A stretch of DNA of 64,000 nt, from NCBI GenBank assembly GCA_021234155.1, contig JAJEKV010000207.1:994001-1058000 (forward strand). Reading direction: 5' to 3'. The notes below the pieces were generated by a model, which was not told the origin of the DNA, ran no database searches, and worked only from the letters and a program-made list of their open reading frames with translations. The position numbers and the translations under genes were made by a program. Shown here in pieces: positions 1 to 11,519 of this stretch. Numbering within the stretch: position 1 is the first letter of the stretch; every line of letters starts with the position of its first letter. The stretch comes from Isoetes taiwanensis (taxonomy: Eukaryota > Streptophyta > Lycopodiopsida > Isoetales > Isoetaceae).

Positions 1-226
1 CCTTTTCCACCCCTACCCTTTCCATTTTTCACTTTTCCCTTCCCTTTCCCCTTTCCCTTTTCTCGGTGTCCTTTTTCCCTTCCCTTTCTCCCTTTTTTTT
101 TTTTTTTTCTTTTTCTTTCCCTTTTCCCCTGCCCTTTTCTCCTTTCCCTCTTTTCCTTTTGTCCATGCCTTTTTGCCCTTCACTTTTCCCCTTTCCTCCT
201 CCCTTTTCCTTTACCCTTTCCTCTTA
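1..226. repeat. Homopyrimidine low-complexity tract
   Basis: Degenerate CCCTTTT-type repeats, almost pure pyrimidine on the plus strand. The tract is internal to Helitron A, so it is purine-rich on that element's own sense strand. Confidence 0.9.
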
Positions 227-365
227 AGAGATCAAAGCATGGCCAATCGCGGTGGTGGGAAGTTGTGCAATAAATCACGGCCGATGGATGCAATCAAATG
301 ATCTAAGCCATACAAATTAGGGTTTGCTTCATGACATAATTACGCTATAACTTTATAATATAAGA
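1..365 (-). mobile_element. Helitron A, 5' part (continues beyond left edge)
   Basis: The minus-strand 5' terminus is at 365: the element starts TC (plus-strand GA at 364-365), and the next plus base is T, as expected for A/T targets. The first bases read TCTTATATTATAAAGTTAT, close to the 5' ends at 50050 and 11498. A subterminal block of about 80 bp (plus strand 224-305) is shared with the Helitrons at 50050 and 58667. The body then becomes pyrimidine-rich on the plus strand. The 3' hairpin lies outside the window. The element appears to have inserted into the 5' region of the opposite-facing Helitron that resumes at 366. Confidence 0.75.
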
Positions 366-2146
366 TAGTTGAGATCGTCTGATTGCATTCGAAGGCCGAG
401 ATTTATCGCACAACTTCCCACCACCGTGATTGGCCATGCTCTGATCTCTTAAGAGGAAAGGGAAAATGGCAGAGAAAAGGGCAAAGTGAGAGGCAAAAAG
501 GCACGGGTAAAAGGGAAAGACGGAGAAGGGAAAAGGAAAGGGAAAAGATACCTAAAAAGGGAAAGAAAAAGAAAGGGAGAAAAGGAAGGAAAAAAGGACA
601 CTATGAAAAGGAAAAGGGGGAAAGGGTGAGGATGCAATAAGGGAAAAGAAAAGGGAAGGGAGGAAAAGGAAGAAAAAATAGGGCAACGGGAAAAAGGTGA
701 AGACGGAAAGGGTGACTAAGGGAAAAAGGGAAGATAAGAATGATGGAGAGAAGAAAAAAAGGGCATGGAAAAATAGAAAGGGAAGGAAAAAGGAGGCGAA
801 AAAGGGAAAAGGGCATGAGGAAAAGGGAGAGGGAAATGAGAGAGGAAGGAGAAAGGGGAAAAAGAGATGGAAAAAGGGAAAAGGGAAAAGCGAAAAGCAA
901 AAAGAGAACAGAAAACATGGAATAGGAAAAGAGGAAAAGGGAAAAGGGGAAGAGGGTGGGAAAAGGAGGAAAAAGGGCATGTGAAAAAGGTGGAAAAATG
1001 GAATGGAAAAAGGTGTGGGAAAATGGAAAGGAAAAGAGAAGGAAAAAAAAGGGTGGAAAGGAAAGAGGAAAAGGGCATGGAAAAAGAGAAGAGGATGAAA
1101 AAAAGAAGGAAAAGGAAAAAGGAAATGGGAGACGAAAGGGGAAAGGGAAAAGAAAAAAGAACACGAGGAATAAGGAGGGAAAATGGAAAAGAGGAAGGGA
1201 AAAAGGGCACAGAAAAAACTGGAAGAGGGAAAGGGTGAGGAAAGGGTAAAAATAAAGGGAAAAAGAGCATGGAAAAAGGGAAAAGAAAAAGAAAAAGGGG
1301 GAATAGGGACGGGGAAAAGGGAAAGAGGGTAGGGAAAGGCGGAAGAAAAGGCAAGTAAAAAAAAGTGGAAAAAAGGGAATGGAAAAATACATGGAAAAAG
1401 GGAAAGGGAAATGGAAAGGGAAAGGGAAAGGGAAAGGGAAAGGGAAAGAGAAAAAGAAAGGGGGAAGGAAAGAGGAAAAGGGCACGGGAAAAAGGGAAAG
1501 GGTGAGGAAATGATGAAAAAAGAAGGAAAGGGAAAAAGAAAAAGGGAGGCGGAAAGGGGGGAAGGAAAGGAAAAAAGGCATGAGAAAAAAGGAAGAAGAA
1601 AATGGGAAAAAAGAGACATGAGATAAAGAAGAAGAGGGTGAGAGAGGAACAAAAACATAAAAAAAAAAGGTGGGGAAAAGGGAATGCAAAAAGGGCATGA
1701 GAAAAGGGAAGGGAAAAGAGAAAAACAAAAGGAATGGGAAAAGGAAAGGGAAAAAAGAGCATGAGAAAAATGGGAAGGGTGGAGAAAGGTGAAAAGGGAA
1801 GGAAAAAAGCCGTCAAAAAAAGGAAAAGGGAAAGGGAAAGGGAAAAATGAGAAGGAGAAAAGGAAGGAAAAGAGGAGGGAGAAGAGGGTAAAAAAGAAAA
1901 GAAAAAAAAACGAGAGAGAAGGAGAAAAGTAAATGTGCAGGAAGAATAAGAAAAGGGAAAAAAGAAAGTGTGTAAGAAAATGAGGAAAAAAGGATATGCA
2001 GGATAGAGCAAAGGGAAGGTTATCAAATGCACAAAAACCTCTTATAGCCTAGATATGATGGACTTGGTTAATGAGTCTGAGCTGAATAGGTTTCCATCCA
2101 CAAATGTTTCCAACATTTGCCCAGCAACGCTGGGCACCATTACTAG
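366..2146 (+). mobile_element. Helitron B, 3' part, plus strand
   Basis: The 3' terminus is clear: hairpin TGCCCAGC/AAC/GCTGGGCA at 2118-2136, a 6-base spacer, CTAG at 2143-2146 and T at 2147. The left end starts at 366 inside the family's subterminal block (matching the block inverted in Helitron A). Its first about 50 bases are missing and are presumably left of the window, displaced by Helitron A. Most of the body is a homopurine tract. No Rep/helicase coding is seen, so it is non-autonomous. Confidence 0.8.
440..2030. repeat. Homopurine (GGGAAAA-like) tract of about 1.6 kb
   Basis: Degenerate GGGAAAA/GGAAAAAG repeats with very few pyrimidines on the plus strand. It generates long open frames on both strands (for example 552-1658 minus) that are pure Phe/Ser/Pro/Leu or Lys/Glu/Gly/Arg and are not genes. 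It lies inside Helitron B. Confidence 0.95.
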
Positions 2147-2951
2147 TTATTATTATTATCAATCTTAGATGTATTTGTTTGTTCTAAATATGAATGGTTT
2201 TGTTACCCATCTTCGTAGTTATTATTTATAAACCAATAACGATTTTTAATTTGAAGCATTTCAAGTTTAGTAAACAATCTATTGACTGTGGATTCACTAT
2301 ATCCGCATTCTTCATTTAATAGCGACAATAACAATAATTAGGGAGCAAGGGGATTTGAACCCCAATCATTTCCAAAACTCATAAACAATGATAATTTATT
2401 TCCAGACATACAAAACAAACTCAAGATCAAATAGCAACATGGAGTTCGAAAAGAAAGTACTATTGACCTTCGCATTTATATTTACATACATATCATACAC
2501 ATTAATACAACTTAAACTGAATTCCTCTAGCCTAGGTGCATCACGAATTAGGTGATGCAACAAAGCCCAAAAAATAACGTTCATCTTCTAAACCTTGATA
2601 TGCATATCCAGCCATAGGAGTGCAAAACAAGAATTTATAATATCACAAGATAGAGAGCGGAGTTTACCAGATTGGCTGCTGTGAAGTTCAACTACCATTT
2701 TTCAGCAATGGCATTTGTAAATTGTACTCTGGTTGCAAGCTACCAAGCGATTATCGTCTAGCTCCAGATGCTTACCAAGATCTTCTGCATAACAAAAGGG
2801 TTTCAGATTAGGAAGTCGTAGTTAGATATAGCCCTTACCGTCACTAGTTTGATATTCTGAGCATCATGAAACTTATGCTCAAAGGCCAGCAATACAAGAT
2901 CCGTAAAAGATTACAAGGCCGAAAGCCACAGCCGGCTTCGATACCTGTTCA
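2147..2951. other. Intergenic stretch, no gene recognised
   Basis: AT-rich DNA right of Helitron B. At 2341-2376 (minus) there is a T-arm-like stretch (GGGGTTCAAATCCCC followed by TTGCTCCC) resembling the 3' half of a tRNA. No matching 5' half was found, so it is at most a tRNA-derived relic. The final part is the 3' flank of the ENOD93-like gene. Confidence 0.5.
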
Positions 2952-3783
2952 TTATAGCTCAAATAATAGAGGATTTTGTCTAGTTCTAGCCTCTTGTTGA
3001 GCTCTTATAGCATTATATGAGCCTGATCTCGCACGCTCCATAATAGTATGGTCACTCACTATATAGTATGCTGCCATGCTAGCTGCAGTATAACCAAAAA
3101 AATAAAACAAGTTAAAAGCTAATTGTTGACACAAAATAACAATGTGTCCTTGTGAGATGAGTTTACCAGAACAAATAATAAGAGCTTGTGCTGTATAATT
3201 AACATTACGCTTAACCCATGCAATCTTCTGTCCAGCAAGCAACTGCCCACACAACAAGATAGAATTGTCAACAAGAAACTCTTGAGCTAATGAGTGCACA
3301 TTATTTGTAAAATATCAACTACTACACATATCAATACCACTGGAAGAGCAGTTGCAACCCCTGCTACTGCTGCAGATCTGAGTCCTGCGATCAATCCCTC
3401 TGCAAAAAAACAATAATCTTAGCACAAATGCATAAAAACAAGAACCCTCTGCATAAAAACAAGAACCAAGAGACAGAAAACAAAGCAGAGATCAAAATGA
3501 TGAAGATGATGAGTATAAAGAGAGAATGGCTAATATTTTAAAGCAACAAAATGAAATGCAGAGTGATCTTTGGGATGATGAGCATGAAGAGAGAATGGCT
3601 AATAATTTAAAGGAGCAAAACAAAATGCAGTGATCTTTATTTGTGTGTGTGCGAACCTTGAGCAGAGTCTCGAGCACGTTGGAGTCTGTCATCATCTTGC
3701 TTGCTAAGCTCCAGAGGCGAAGGCACCAGAAAGGAGAGGGGATTCTCAGCATTTTGTTTCCATATACCCATTTTGTTTCTCAT
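2952..3783 (-). CDS. ENOD93-like small membrane protein, four exons
   Basis: Minus-strand exons 3783-3657, 3399-3338, 3242-3167 and 3082-2952 join in frame (396 bp, 131 residues plus stop). All introns start GT and end AG. The protein resembles plant early nodulin 93 proteins. After a hydrophilic N-terminus (residues 1-42) comes a Gly/Ala-rich hydrophobic segment containing EGLIAGLRSAAVAGVATALP. Then come AWVKRNVNYTAQALIIC, matching the family's W-N-HTAQALII region, and a second hydrophobic segment AAYYIVSDHTIMERARSGS. ENOD93-type proteins are small proteins with two predicted membrane segments, linked in angiosperms to nodules and nitrogen use and sometimes to mitochondria; the exact role here is unknown. 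The start at 3783 is the first Met of the open exon; 3771 is an in-frame alternative. The C-terminal tail rich in Gln, Glu and Arg is longer than usual. It is the only gene here without a visible lesion. Confidence 0.75.
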
Positions 3784-6439
3784 ACCCGGAATTTGCAGCC
3801 GGTCAATGATCAAAGAGCTGAGAAACATGCATATGAAAATGTTTAATCTGAAGATAACAAGGGGAGTATTTATCAAATCTAAGTAGAGCTCAATTGGAGA
3901 TTATCTGCCATCGCCAGCCTATTCCATATCTAGAACCATCGTCAGCCTATTCCATATCTAGAACCTAGATCCTTGGCAGGTAAAAATGCCATTTCAAGAG
4001 CATAAGCTTCACGGATCTGAGGAATACAGATTCTATAGCGTAAAAAGGAAGCATCACCGGATTTGCAAAAGAAGCTTTAAGTACCGGATTTGCAGTAAAA
4101 ACTTCGCTTCAGAGATATGCTTCTCTGGTATCCAATGGCCATAGGCATGCAGACCAGGCCAGCATGCAAGAGCGCAAAAAGACATGAGCATGCAAGAAGA
4201 TAGAGCGCCATAACTGCACCTGCAGCCCAAGCCCACTGGCAAATGCCACAAAATTTTTGCTAAGAGAAACTGTCCACACGATTAAGCATCTGTTACACCC
4301 AATTGGATTCAAGAGCCGTTGCAGTCTGGCCATGTTCTGGAGTTACGTTTCCACAATGGTTTTTTTTCTTTTAATTATTAGGTGCCTAATGCATTATTAT
4401 TTTTTAGAGGTGGAGGTATAAATCCTTTTTTTTTTTTTTTGTCTTTCCTACACTTATGTAATTCCACTTTCTTGTATAAGAGCCACACATCAAGCAAACC
4501 AACTTAAACAATTTCATACAAAATTGAATTCCGAAGGACCTGTTGTCTCGCCTGGCAGCACCGCCGGGGCCTTTACAGGCCGTAAAATTTTTAAAACAAA
4601 TTTTCTAAAACGTAAAGGAACTTTTATTAAAATTACATGTTCTGGCTATGGCGGGAGCAAAATTAGCTTGATTAAGGCTCTAAAGCAACCATAGATTTTT
4701 CCTTGCCAGAGGTTGAAAAACCTAGATTTATTCTGAACTGCAGGTAAAAGAGGCCATCGCTAGTTATTTATCTTAAAAACCTAGATTTATGCTGAACCGG
4801 AGCTCCATCACACAAAAATCCGGGCGACTATGGCTATGGCTTATGATTCCGGCGACTACGGCTATGGCTTATGGTTTCACACTTGCAGTTCCTTGTTAGG
4901 CCCGCTTATAAAACCTCAAACCCGGCCTGGCTATGGCGTCAAAGGTTGAAATCTGTCTAGTTCCATCCATCCAAAATGCCTGCTGCAGAGATTCACAATG
5001 TCGGAACCCTTGTAGCCTCTATCAAAGAGGCCGATACGATCCCCCAAGCTTTTTTGCAGCTTGAGAATGAACGCCCAACAGTTTGATGGCGGCCCTGCTC
5101 TCTAGCATAAGAAATAGTGATCGAGGAAGAATGTGTGGCGCCGCTCCTTGAAGCCGGGCAAAGTTACTAGATTCAAGATTGCAATAAAAGGAGCGTAATT
5201 TTAATAAAAGTTCCTTTACGATACCAAATAATTAACATACTATGAAGAAGAGGCTCAGAAATAAACCCTCTTTGTTTTTTTGACATTATGAACGACAGAG
5301 CATATGATTCTGCCAACTCTAATTGGTCGACCACAAATCTTGAAATTGAGAGCATTAAGAAAACAAACTTTTGTTCCCATCATTTACTTTAAGCACATTG
5401 TTTGCTCATGACAACTAGTTTGGAGGTTTTCTTGCACACATTTTGTATACATGCTACCACAAGTAGTGCTTCTACAATTAATCATATTTAGCAGATTGAC
5501 TAAGTTACGAATAAAGAAAAGTTAACATCAAGCTATGACTTTTGTTCGTGTTGAATGGCATTATCAAAGGTTAGATGTTACTAGGGGGGTCTAACCCCAT
5601 AGGTTTTGAACCAAATGAATGTTCGTGGCGACCTTGGCCGTCGTGATAAATTTCTTGTATTATTAGTTTCGATCCTGGAGGCTATGTTATTTATAAATAA
5701 ATGTCAAGGTGGTGGTATGAGCCCCCTTAGCACATATCTAAGAAACCCCCCATATCATTTCTTTTTATTAAAGGCTCCCTTGTCTTAATGGTTAAGGGAT
5801 TTAATGCAAAATAAGAAAGTAAGCTGGGAATGAAGAAGATAGAGGAAAGGTTTGGGCATTGCTCGAGCAGCATCAAGGTTAGGGCTCACCATCCATCATG
5901 GAGAGACATTCGCGTTTAGCCTTCTGGCCTTTTGTCTTTAACAGAACACCACCTCTTGTTCCCATGGCAAAGCCACGACGCACTATCCTGGTGGTCAAAT
6001 GGATATGCTGGAAGCAGATCGTGCAGTTCAAGATGTGCAACACATCTGCAGTTTATAATCGATAATGGCATCCCACTATGTTCGAGGTGCTCATTTTTAT
6101 TTTGAATGGAGTTAAAGCATTAACATATTGACATGGCAAAACTAAGGCAATTATATTGCCTTACAAATTAACTTGATGCCCCACTACCCATAAGGGATTT
6201 CAGAAGCAGTAAAGCCAAGGCAATGTCTAGTCTAGCGATGTTGGTGCACCATAATAACATACACCGGAGAACATGCGACCATAAATATTCTAGGCCAATC
6301 ATACCATTGAAATATCATATTATGCGAAGAACAAACATGCATGTCAATTACAAAATTGGTCTAGCAAAATTTGGGCATAATCTGATCCTTGGGCCTAAAT
6401 CGTAAAAACTTTGAACATATGGTGTCTTTTAATGGTAAG
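3784..6439. other. Intergenic stretch with minor repeats, no gene recognised
   Basis: Presumed upstream region of the ENOD93-like gene, then non-coding DNA. Visible structure: a near-exact short direct repeat at about 3908-3966 (CAGCCTATTCCATATCTAGA twice), a duplicated GCGACTATGGCTATGGCTTA-type unit at about 4826-4880, and T runs near 4360 and 4428. Open frames of about 60-75 residues are not recognisable and not supported by context. Confidence 0.5.
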
Positions 6440-7198
6440 CAGTGATCGATAGATCCCCGGATCTAAAAATAAGATCCATGGGGGAAGGATCTGAAGGATC
6501 GATCCCGGATCTGACGTCCGATCCTTCCACCTAAAATAAAAAGAAAAAAAAAATTAGGGTCCCTTTTCTTCAACCTCTTTCGGGGAGAACCGTCGCATAT
6601 CGACTCCATAAGAGATTTTTGCTCGATTTCTTCATAATTTCACCTGGAATCGACCTGCCTGATCTCTACAGTGTGGTTTCTTCTGCGGAATCTTGTATTG
6701 AATGGATTATGGAGGACGAATCAACTGCCGAATCTTTTTGCCTGCAGCTTGCCCTACCTAGTCTAAGTTAGCTAGGTATTTCGATTGATCCAGATGGTTT
6801 TTTTTTTTTTTTTTTCTTTTTCTAGTCAAGAAAGAGATGGAAAAATAGTTCCAGTCCTAAATGATTCAGACCAGATAACAGTTATAATCCTAAATGATTC
6901 AGATCAGATTTCAGAATAGGGCATTCAGATTAGTTAAAAAACAAGGGCGTCAATCTTATAAAAGTCAACAGAAGATGTTAAATAGGGAATTTCGATACAG
7001 AGGGGGTTTTTGAACAGGAAATTAACTTAATATGTTCTTATCTATTTATGGATGGCTGTAGCAGATGCTATAGGATAGAAGGGTTTTTCTAAACATATAT
7101 TTTTAAAAGGATCTGAAAAGGATTTAAAACGATCGATCTTTTGATCCTTCTGATCTTCAGGATCTGAGGGATCTATCTTCCGATCCTTTTGAACACTA
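6440..7198. mobile_element. Non-autonomous hAT-like element
   Basis: The 759-bp segment is flanked by an 8-bp direct repeat ATGGTAAG (6432-6439 and 7199-7206). Its ends are imperfect inverted repeats: left CAGTGATCGATAGATCC, right (read inward on the minus strand) TAGTGTTCAAAAGGATCGG. Both ends are rich in GGATC-type motifs. An 8-bp target duplication with CAGTG-like termini is characteristic of hAT elements. No transposase coding is present. Confidence 0.7.
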
Positions 7199-7636
7199 AT
7201 GGTAAGGGATGTTTCAACAGATAACATACTATCTCTAGAAGCAATGGCGACAACGCTATGGGGTTGTATACTCTAGTCTTGTCTGGGTGCATTTTGGTCC
7301 ATATGCCACATGCACAAATGTTACAAACTAACTAAAATGACCTAATAACATGAAACCTACGGTTCAATGCTCAAACTTATGCTCTTTCTTGAAGCAAACT
7401 TTTGAAGTTGTGTCTATTTTCTAGACAGGTGCAAACATATATTGTAAAAAGAAAGAGGACCACAACAAAATTCAAATGCAAAAGGACAAGATCTAATCTA
7501 ATTTCTAATTTGCATTATGGGATGCATAATATTTATTGAAGTGTTTTACGAATAACCACCCTTTTGATTGGGAATTATGAATAACCACCATGCAAACTAA
7601 ATTGGTATGGAAACCAATGCTATGAACCATAATGAA

Positions 7637-7905
7637 TTTTTAATAGACATTTTTGCAATAGAAAACCAACGTAAATAAGCACTAGATATTTATATTGGCA
7701 GTAAAAACCACCTTGAAAATTATATTGATTTTGGTTAAACCATACTACACAAGAAAACCAATGTGGTCGACTTTTAATAGATAATTCTGAAATAGAAAAC
7801 CAACTTAAATAACCACTAGGTATTTAAACTCGCAGTGAAAACCACCTTGTAAACTACATTAATTTTAATAAACCATACTACAAAAAGAAAACCAATGTGA
7901 ATAAT
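7637..7905. repeat. Two diverged tandem units of about 134 bp
   Basis: Unit starts at about 7637 and 7771 share TTTTAATAGA, AGAAAACCAAC, AACCACCTTG and AACCATACTACA landmarks in the same order. Confidence 0.65.
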
Positions 7906-8065
7906 CATCATCTAGCATTGGCGAACCATACCATAAACCATTACAAACTTAATAACCCATGTTATATCAATAAACTAACAAGAAAACAATGTTAGAAACC
8001 ATTACCAATTTTATAAAACCACGTTGCAACAAAAACCAGCATGAAAAACCACATCCTAATCATAA

Positions 8066-8134
8066 AACCACTATAATGTGTGGTTTTTATTAAGATTATT
8101 TTTCTTTGCATAAATAACCACATTTATAGTGGTT
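8066..8134. repeat. Short inverted repeat (possible MITE end)
   Basis: AACCACTATAA at 8066-8076 is repeated inverted at 8124-8134, with further partial pairing between the arms. Confidence 0.55.
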
Positions 8135-8211
8135 CCTTAGTGGTTAATTATGGCAGTTATATTTTAGGATGCCTTGTGTCAATAGAGAAGTTACATATAG
8201 GCTGACATACG

Positions 8212-9015
8212 TCACGCCTCTTCAGGATGGTCACAACTAATTTTATGATGTGGCTGCCATGTAGGCATACGTCCTTGCTGACCTAGAGACATATATTCTT
8301 CACTCCCACTTGTTTGCAGGTCAGCTAACTCTTCACCTATCTTCAGAACACCAAGTGCTGATCTATGTTTCTCAAACTTTTCTTTGGACAATGGCTCAGT
8401 GAATACATCAGCCACCATTTCTTCTGTACCAACATATTCTAGTTTGAGAACCTCATTCTGCACTTGCTCTCTCTTATGAAATGAAATTGAGTCTCAATGT
8501 GTTTTGTCTTTGAATGATATTTAGGATTCCTAGTTAATGCAATAGAACATTGTCACTGTAAATTATTGTCGGACCATCCACACTTGCATGATGCAGGCCT
8601 TCAACAAACCTGTGTAGCCAAATTGCTTCCTTTGCTGCATGAGTGGCAGCAATGTACTCTGCCTCTGTACTGGACAAAGCTACTACAACTTGCTTCTTTG
8701 AACTCCATGAAAGAGCAGCATTTCCATGGCTGAAAACATACCCAGATGTTGACTTCCTTGATTCTGCATCCCCTGCCCAGTCTGCATCGGTGTAGCCTTC
8801 AAGTCTTGGGCTTCCTGTTGCTTGTAAACATAACCCAAACGGAATTGTTCCTCTCAAATATCTAAGGATCCTTTTCACACTCTTCCAATGCACTTGACCT
8901 GGGTTTTCCATAAACTGAGAGAAAAATCCCACAGAGTATGCCAAATCTGGTCTAGTGCAGACCATGGCATAAATGAGACTTCCAACAGCTTGTCTATATG
9001 GCACCTGCTGCATCA
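8212..9015 (-). pseudogene. Ty1/copia Pol fragment: end of RT and RNase H
   Basis: Minus strand. The segment 9015-8534 encodes the copia reverse-transcriptase tail and RNase H: VPYRQAVGSLIYAM, CTRPDLAYSVG, RILRYLRGT, GYTDADWAGD, RKSTSGYVF, WSSKKQ and ALSSTEAEYIA are all diagnostic. A second frame, 8463-8212, holds the end of the domain with LEYVGTEEMVADVFTEPL and stops at 8212. The two frames are joined by a frameshift near 8470-8540, so it is broken. Upstream pol, gag and an obvious LTR are absent; the coding is cut at about 9016 where the DUF7869 element begins. Confidence 0.9.
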
Positions 9016-11497
9016 AACCATCATTCAATTAAATTGGGTTTATGTCTTAATTTTGGGACAAATTTCATATTGCATGTTTTTAGTAGCATATTCAAATTCA
9101 CACATTTCACCTCAAAATTATGAAAACGTAATATCATGTTATTTACAAAATAGTTAATATTTCACAATATAGCACCATATCATAAAAACGTGATAACAAA
9201 AATTTACATAGTTATTCAACTTTCTTCAAGCACCCCCAATGATATCATAGCCTTCTTCCCGACATCCCGAGGTATTGTAATTCTCGTGATTTCTATTTGG
9301 AATAGTGTTTGTAGTCCATGAGTACAAAACACTTTCATAGTCTAGCCAAAGATCGGGATCACTTTCAGATTTCTCCTCCATTTCTTTGTCCAACAATCTG
9401 AGTACCTTTCTTTTATCCGACACGTTGGTCAACCCGATCATTCCACCCCGCACATGGTTGAAGTTAATATTACCTTCTTCTTTGCAAATATCGGAGATAG
9501 TGAACCCCAACCACTTTGGATATGTATCTAAATCTGGCGGCTTTACTACCACAAATTGGTGGCATTCCAAGTCGATTGGAAGGTTCATAAGCATCCATGC
9601 CTAGAAACTTTGGCCTATTGTTCTTAGGACCAACATAGTGTTTGTCGAAGGAGGAGGAGCATATTGCTTGCGAATGCTACTTACAGTGTCATCAAAATCC
9701 TCAAGACCGCTAAGGTCTTCCACCTAGTTTTAGGCAACCACCCTTCTTTCAATTCATCCGAGGATGTGTCTATCTCCCCAACAGGGTTAATCACCTTCTT
9801 CCAAAGAAGCCACCAAGGCACGGTTGGTGTCATCCGGATTGGTTTGCCAATGCTTTATATAGTCTTGGATTCGTTCCTTAGTCAATCCCAATTGCTTCAC
9901 TTCTTCAAGAGGTTTTAAAGCTTTTGGTTGACCTAGAGGTATCATAGGCTTGCCATTCTCATCTCTACGCCATATTTCCTCCCCTCCCTCTCCACTCATC
10001 CTCCGAAGGTCTCATCTTCCATTGGAAGATTGGAATCCCATCTCTCACCCCAAAAGTGAACCGCAGAGGCCCGGAATGACCTTCAAGATCCAATGTATAA
10101 CCATCCACAAAGCTCTTCCAATCGGGCACTTCTTCTATGAGAGAAGCTATAGGGTTTGGAGTAGTGCATTCATGCAAGATTTCCATTAGCCTAGGAAAGT
10201 TGGTCTTTGTTTTGTCGCTTCAAGATACAACTATATTTGCCAAATAATGCATCCACATCCTCATGGGTATGCGGGGCATAAGAAACCCTAAATTAACTCT
10301 TTCAAATATCCCCACAAATGTTAAGTAGGATAGGAAAGAAAACATCCACTGTTCTTATTTTGGCAAAGCACAATTATCAAGTTGCAAGAGAAACCTTTTG
10401 GGTAGATCTTGAGGTTTAGCATGTGAAGTTGAAGCTCCAACATGTTCATTAGACCCATGCTTCCTAAACCTTGCCTTGCTGAACTTTTCAATATTGTTAG
10501 GGTTTCCATCTAACAATGCTCTATGTAGTGCCCGGCTAGTCATGTGAAGGTCCTGGAGGTGACCATTGTATCCATTTTCATAGTTTCTCAAACACCTCAT
10601 GATACTCCCAATATGAAAATCTGGACCATCACTCCACAACTCCAAACTAAAATGGCCATAGTAGGTTTGATTACGCCCATGCAAGATTGCCCCGATCATT
10701 GAGATCTCAGAAGGGTATGATCTTCCACATGACTTTGGTATGTACTTGAATTGTGGAAGACAAGTCTTTTGCTGGTCCATCTTGTCATGTATAATACATA
10801 AATAGTTATTGGGTTCCAATGCGGATAAAGTCCTCCACATCCAATAACATGATCTACATGATAGTTGGTCAGTCATATGGTCCTTCATATGCTCCCTTAT
10901 CCTAGCCCTTTGACTAGGTTGCACAGTCTTATCAAGAGTCTCCTTCAACTTAGAACATAAATTGCACTTTGCAAAGTTGTTTGAAGTTGCTATGGTGACA
11001 TGATTGAAATGCTTCTTCCATAACCTACTAAAGCTAGGTTGGGATATTGGAAGAATTCCCAATTCTCGAAGTAGGGAATTCACTTCTTCCAAAATACTCT
11101 TTTGAGTACAATGTGATGGCAACCTTTTCTCAACAACTGCTCTTCCCTTTTCATCCCTTCTACTTTTGTGTGGCATAGACTCTGCATTGAAATCAATATA
11201 TTTTTCAAATATCTCCCTAGCAGCCAAGGTCCTAGCTGTTGGTCTCAACAAACCATTATTTCCATGTAAAGCAATCCTGTTCCCCTCTGCCTGTTTTTTT
11301 TGCCAATTATGCCATGAAGAAGTTGGAATTGCATGGATACTCTGCCATGCTTTTGCACATATCCATTTGCCTAGCAAAGGGTATCTTTTTCTGTTTGGGT
11401 TTCTTTCATCTTGAAGTGCATGCTCGAAGATTGTGTACATGTATCTCATCAACAGTGTACTCTTGAAAAGTGGCTCTTGCTTCCACCAATTGTTCTA
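9016..11497 (-). mobile_element. DUF7869-type element, copy A, left segment
   Basis: The left limit is where copies A (9016) and B (26535) start sharing AACCATCATTCAATTAAA. Copy A abuts the copia RNase H frame here, so it (or an element containing it) inserted into copia. The right limit of this segment is the A at 11497, where Helitron C is inserted; the same element continues at 20616. No terminal inverted repeat was identified. Confidence 0.6.
9226..11497 (-). pseudogene. DUF7869-like transposase-type protein, copy A, C-terminal two thirds
   Basis: A large frame at 11452-10355 continues through frameshifted segments (10186-9965, 9999-9787) to a C-terminus at 9594-9226. Recognisable pieces are a Cys-containing segment (FAKCNLCSKLKETLD), a box LCIIHDKMDQQKTCLPQF with a conserved D, and LLLQLDNCA at the end of the large frame. 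The next expected motif, GHTHEDVD, is nearly kept just downstream (10260-10290 encodes a PHTHEDVD-like stretch). Such D-DNC-GHTHED proteins are annotated in plants and protists as DUF7869 and look like RNase H-fold transposases; that role is inference. The N-terminal part lies beyond Helitron C. Frameshifts and the insertion make it non-functional. Confidence 0.65.
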
Positions 11498-11519
11498 TCT
11501 TATATTATAATGTTTTGCT

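Larger units (their letters stand above)
7207..8211. other. AT-rich stretch with repeated AACCA motifs
   Basis: No gene recognised. From about 7540 to 8140 the sequence is full of AACCA/AACCAC motifs. It contains two diverged tandem units of about 134 bp (from about 7637 and 7771) and an 11-base inverted repeat (8066-8076 with 8124-8134, AACCACTATAA). It may include the LTR side of the neighbouring copia remnant, but no LTR boundary could be set. Confidence 0.5.

Noticed and set aside
552-2032. Long minus-strand open frames (up to 438 residues)
   Set aside because: Composed only of Phe, Ser, Pro, Leu from a homopurine/homopyrimidine tract; the frames overlap and have no domains.
2341-2376. 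tRNA gene on the minus strand
   Set aside because: Only a T-arm and acceptor-like 3' half is present; no D-arm, anticodon arm or matching 5' acceptor strand.
5173-5355. RRM-like fragment (FKICGRPIRVGR)
   Set aside because: Short and isolated, without RNP1/RNP2 spacing; could be chance.
5660-5820. SINE with tRNA-type A and B boxes
   Set aside because: Box-like motifs (GTTTCGATCC, GTCTTAATGGTTAAGG) are in the wrong order and spacing for one Pol III promoter.
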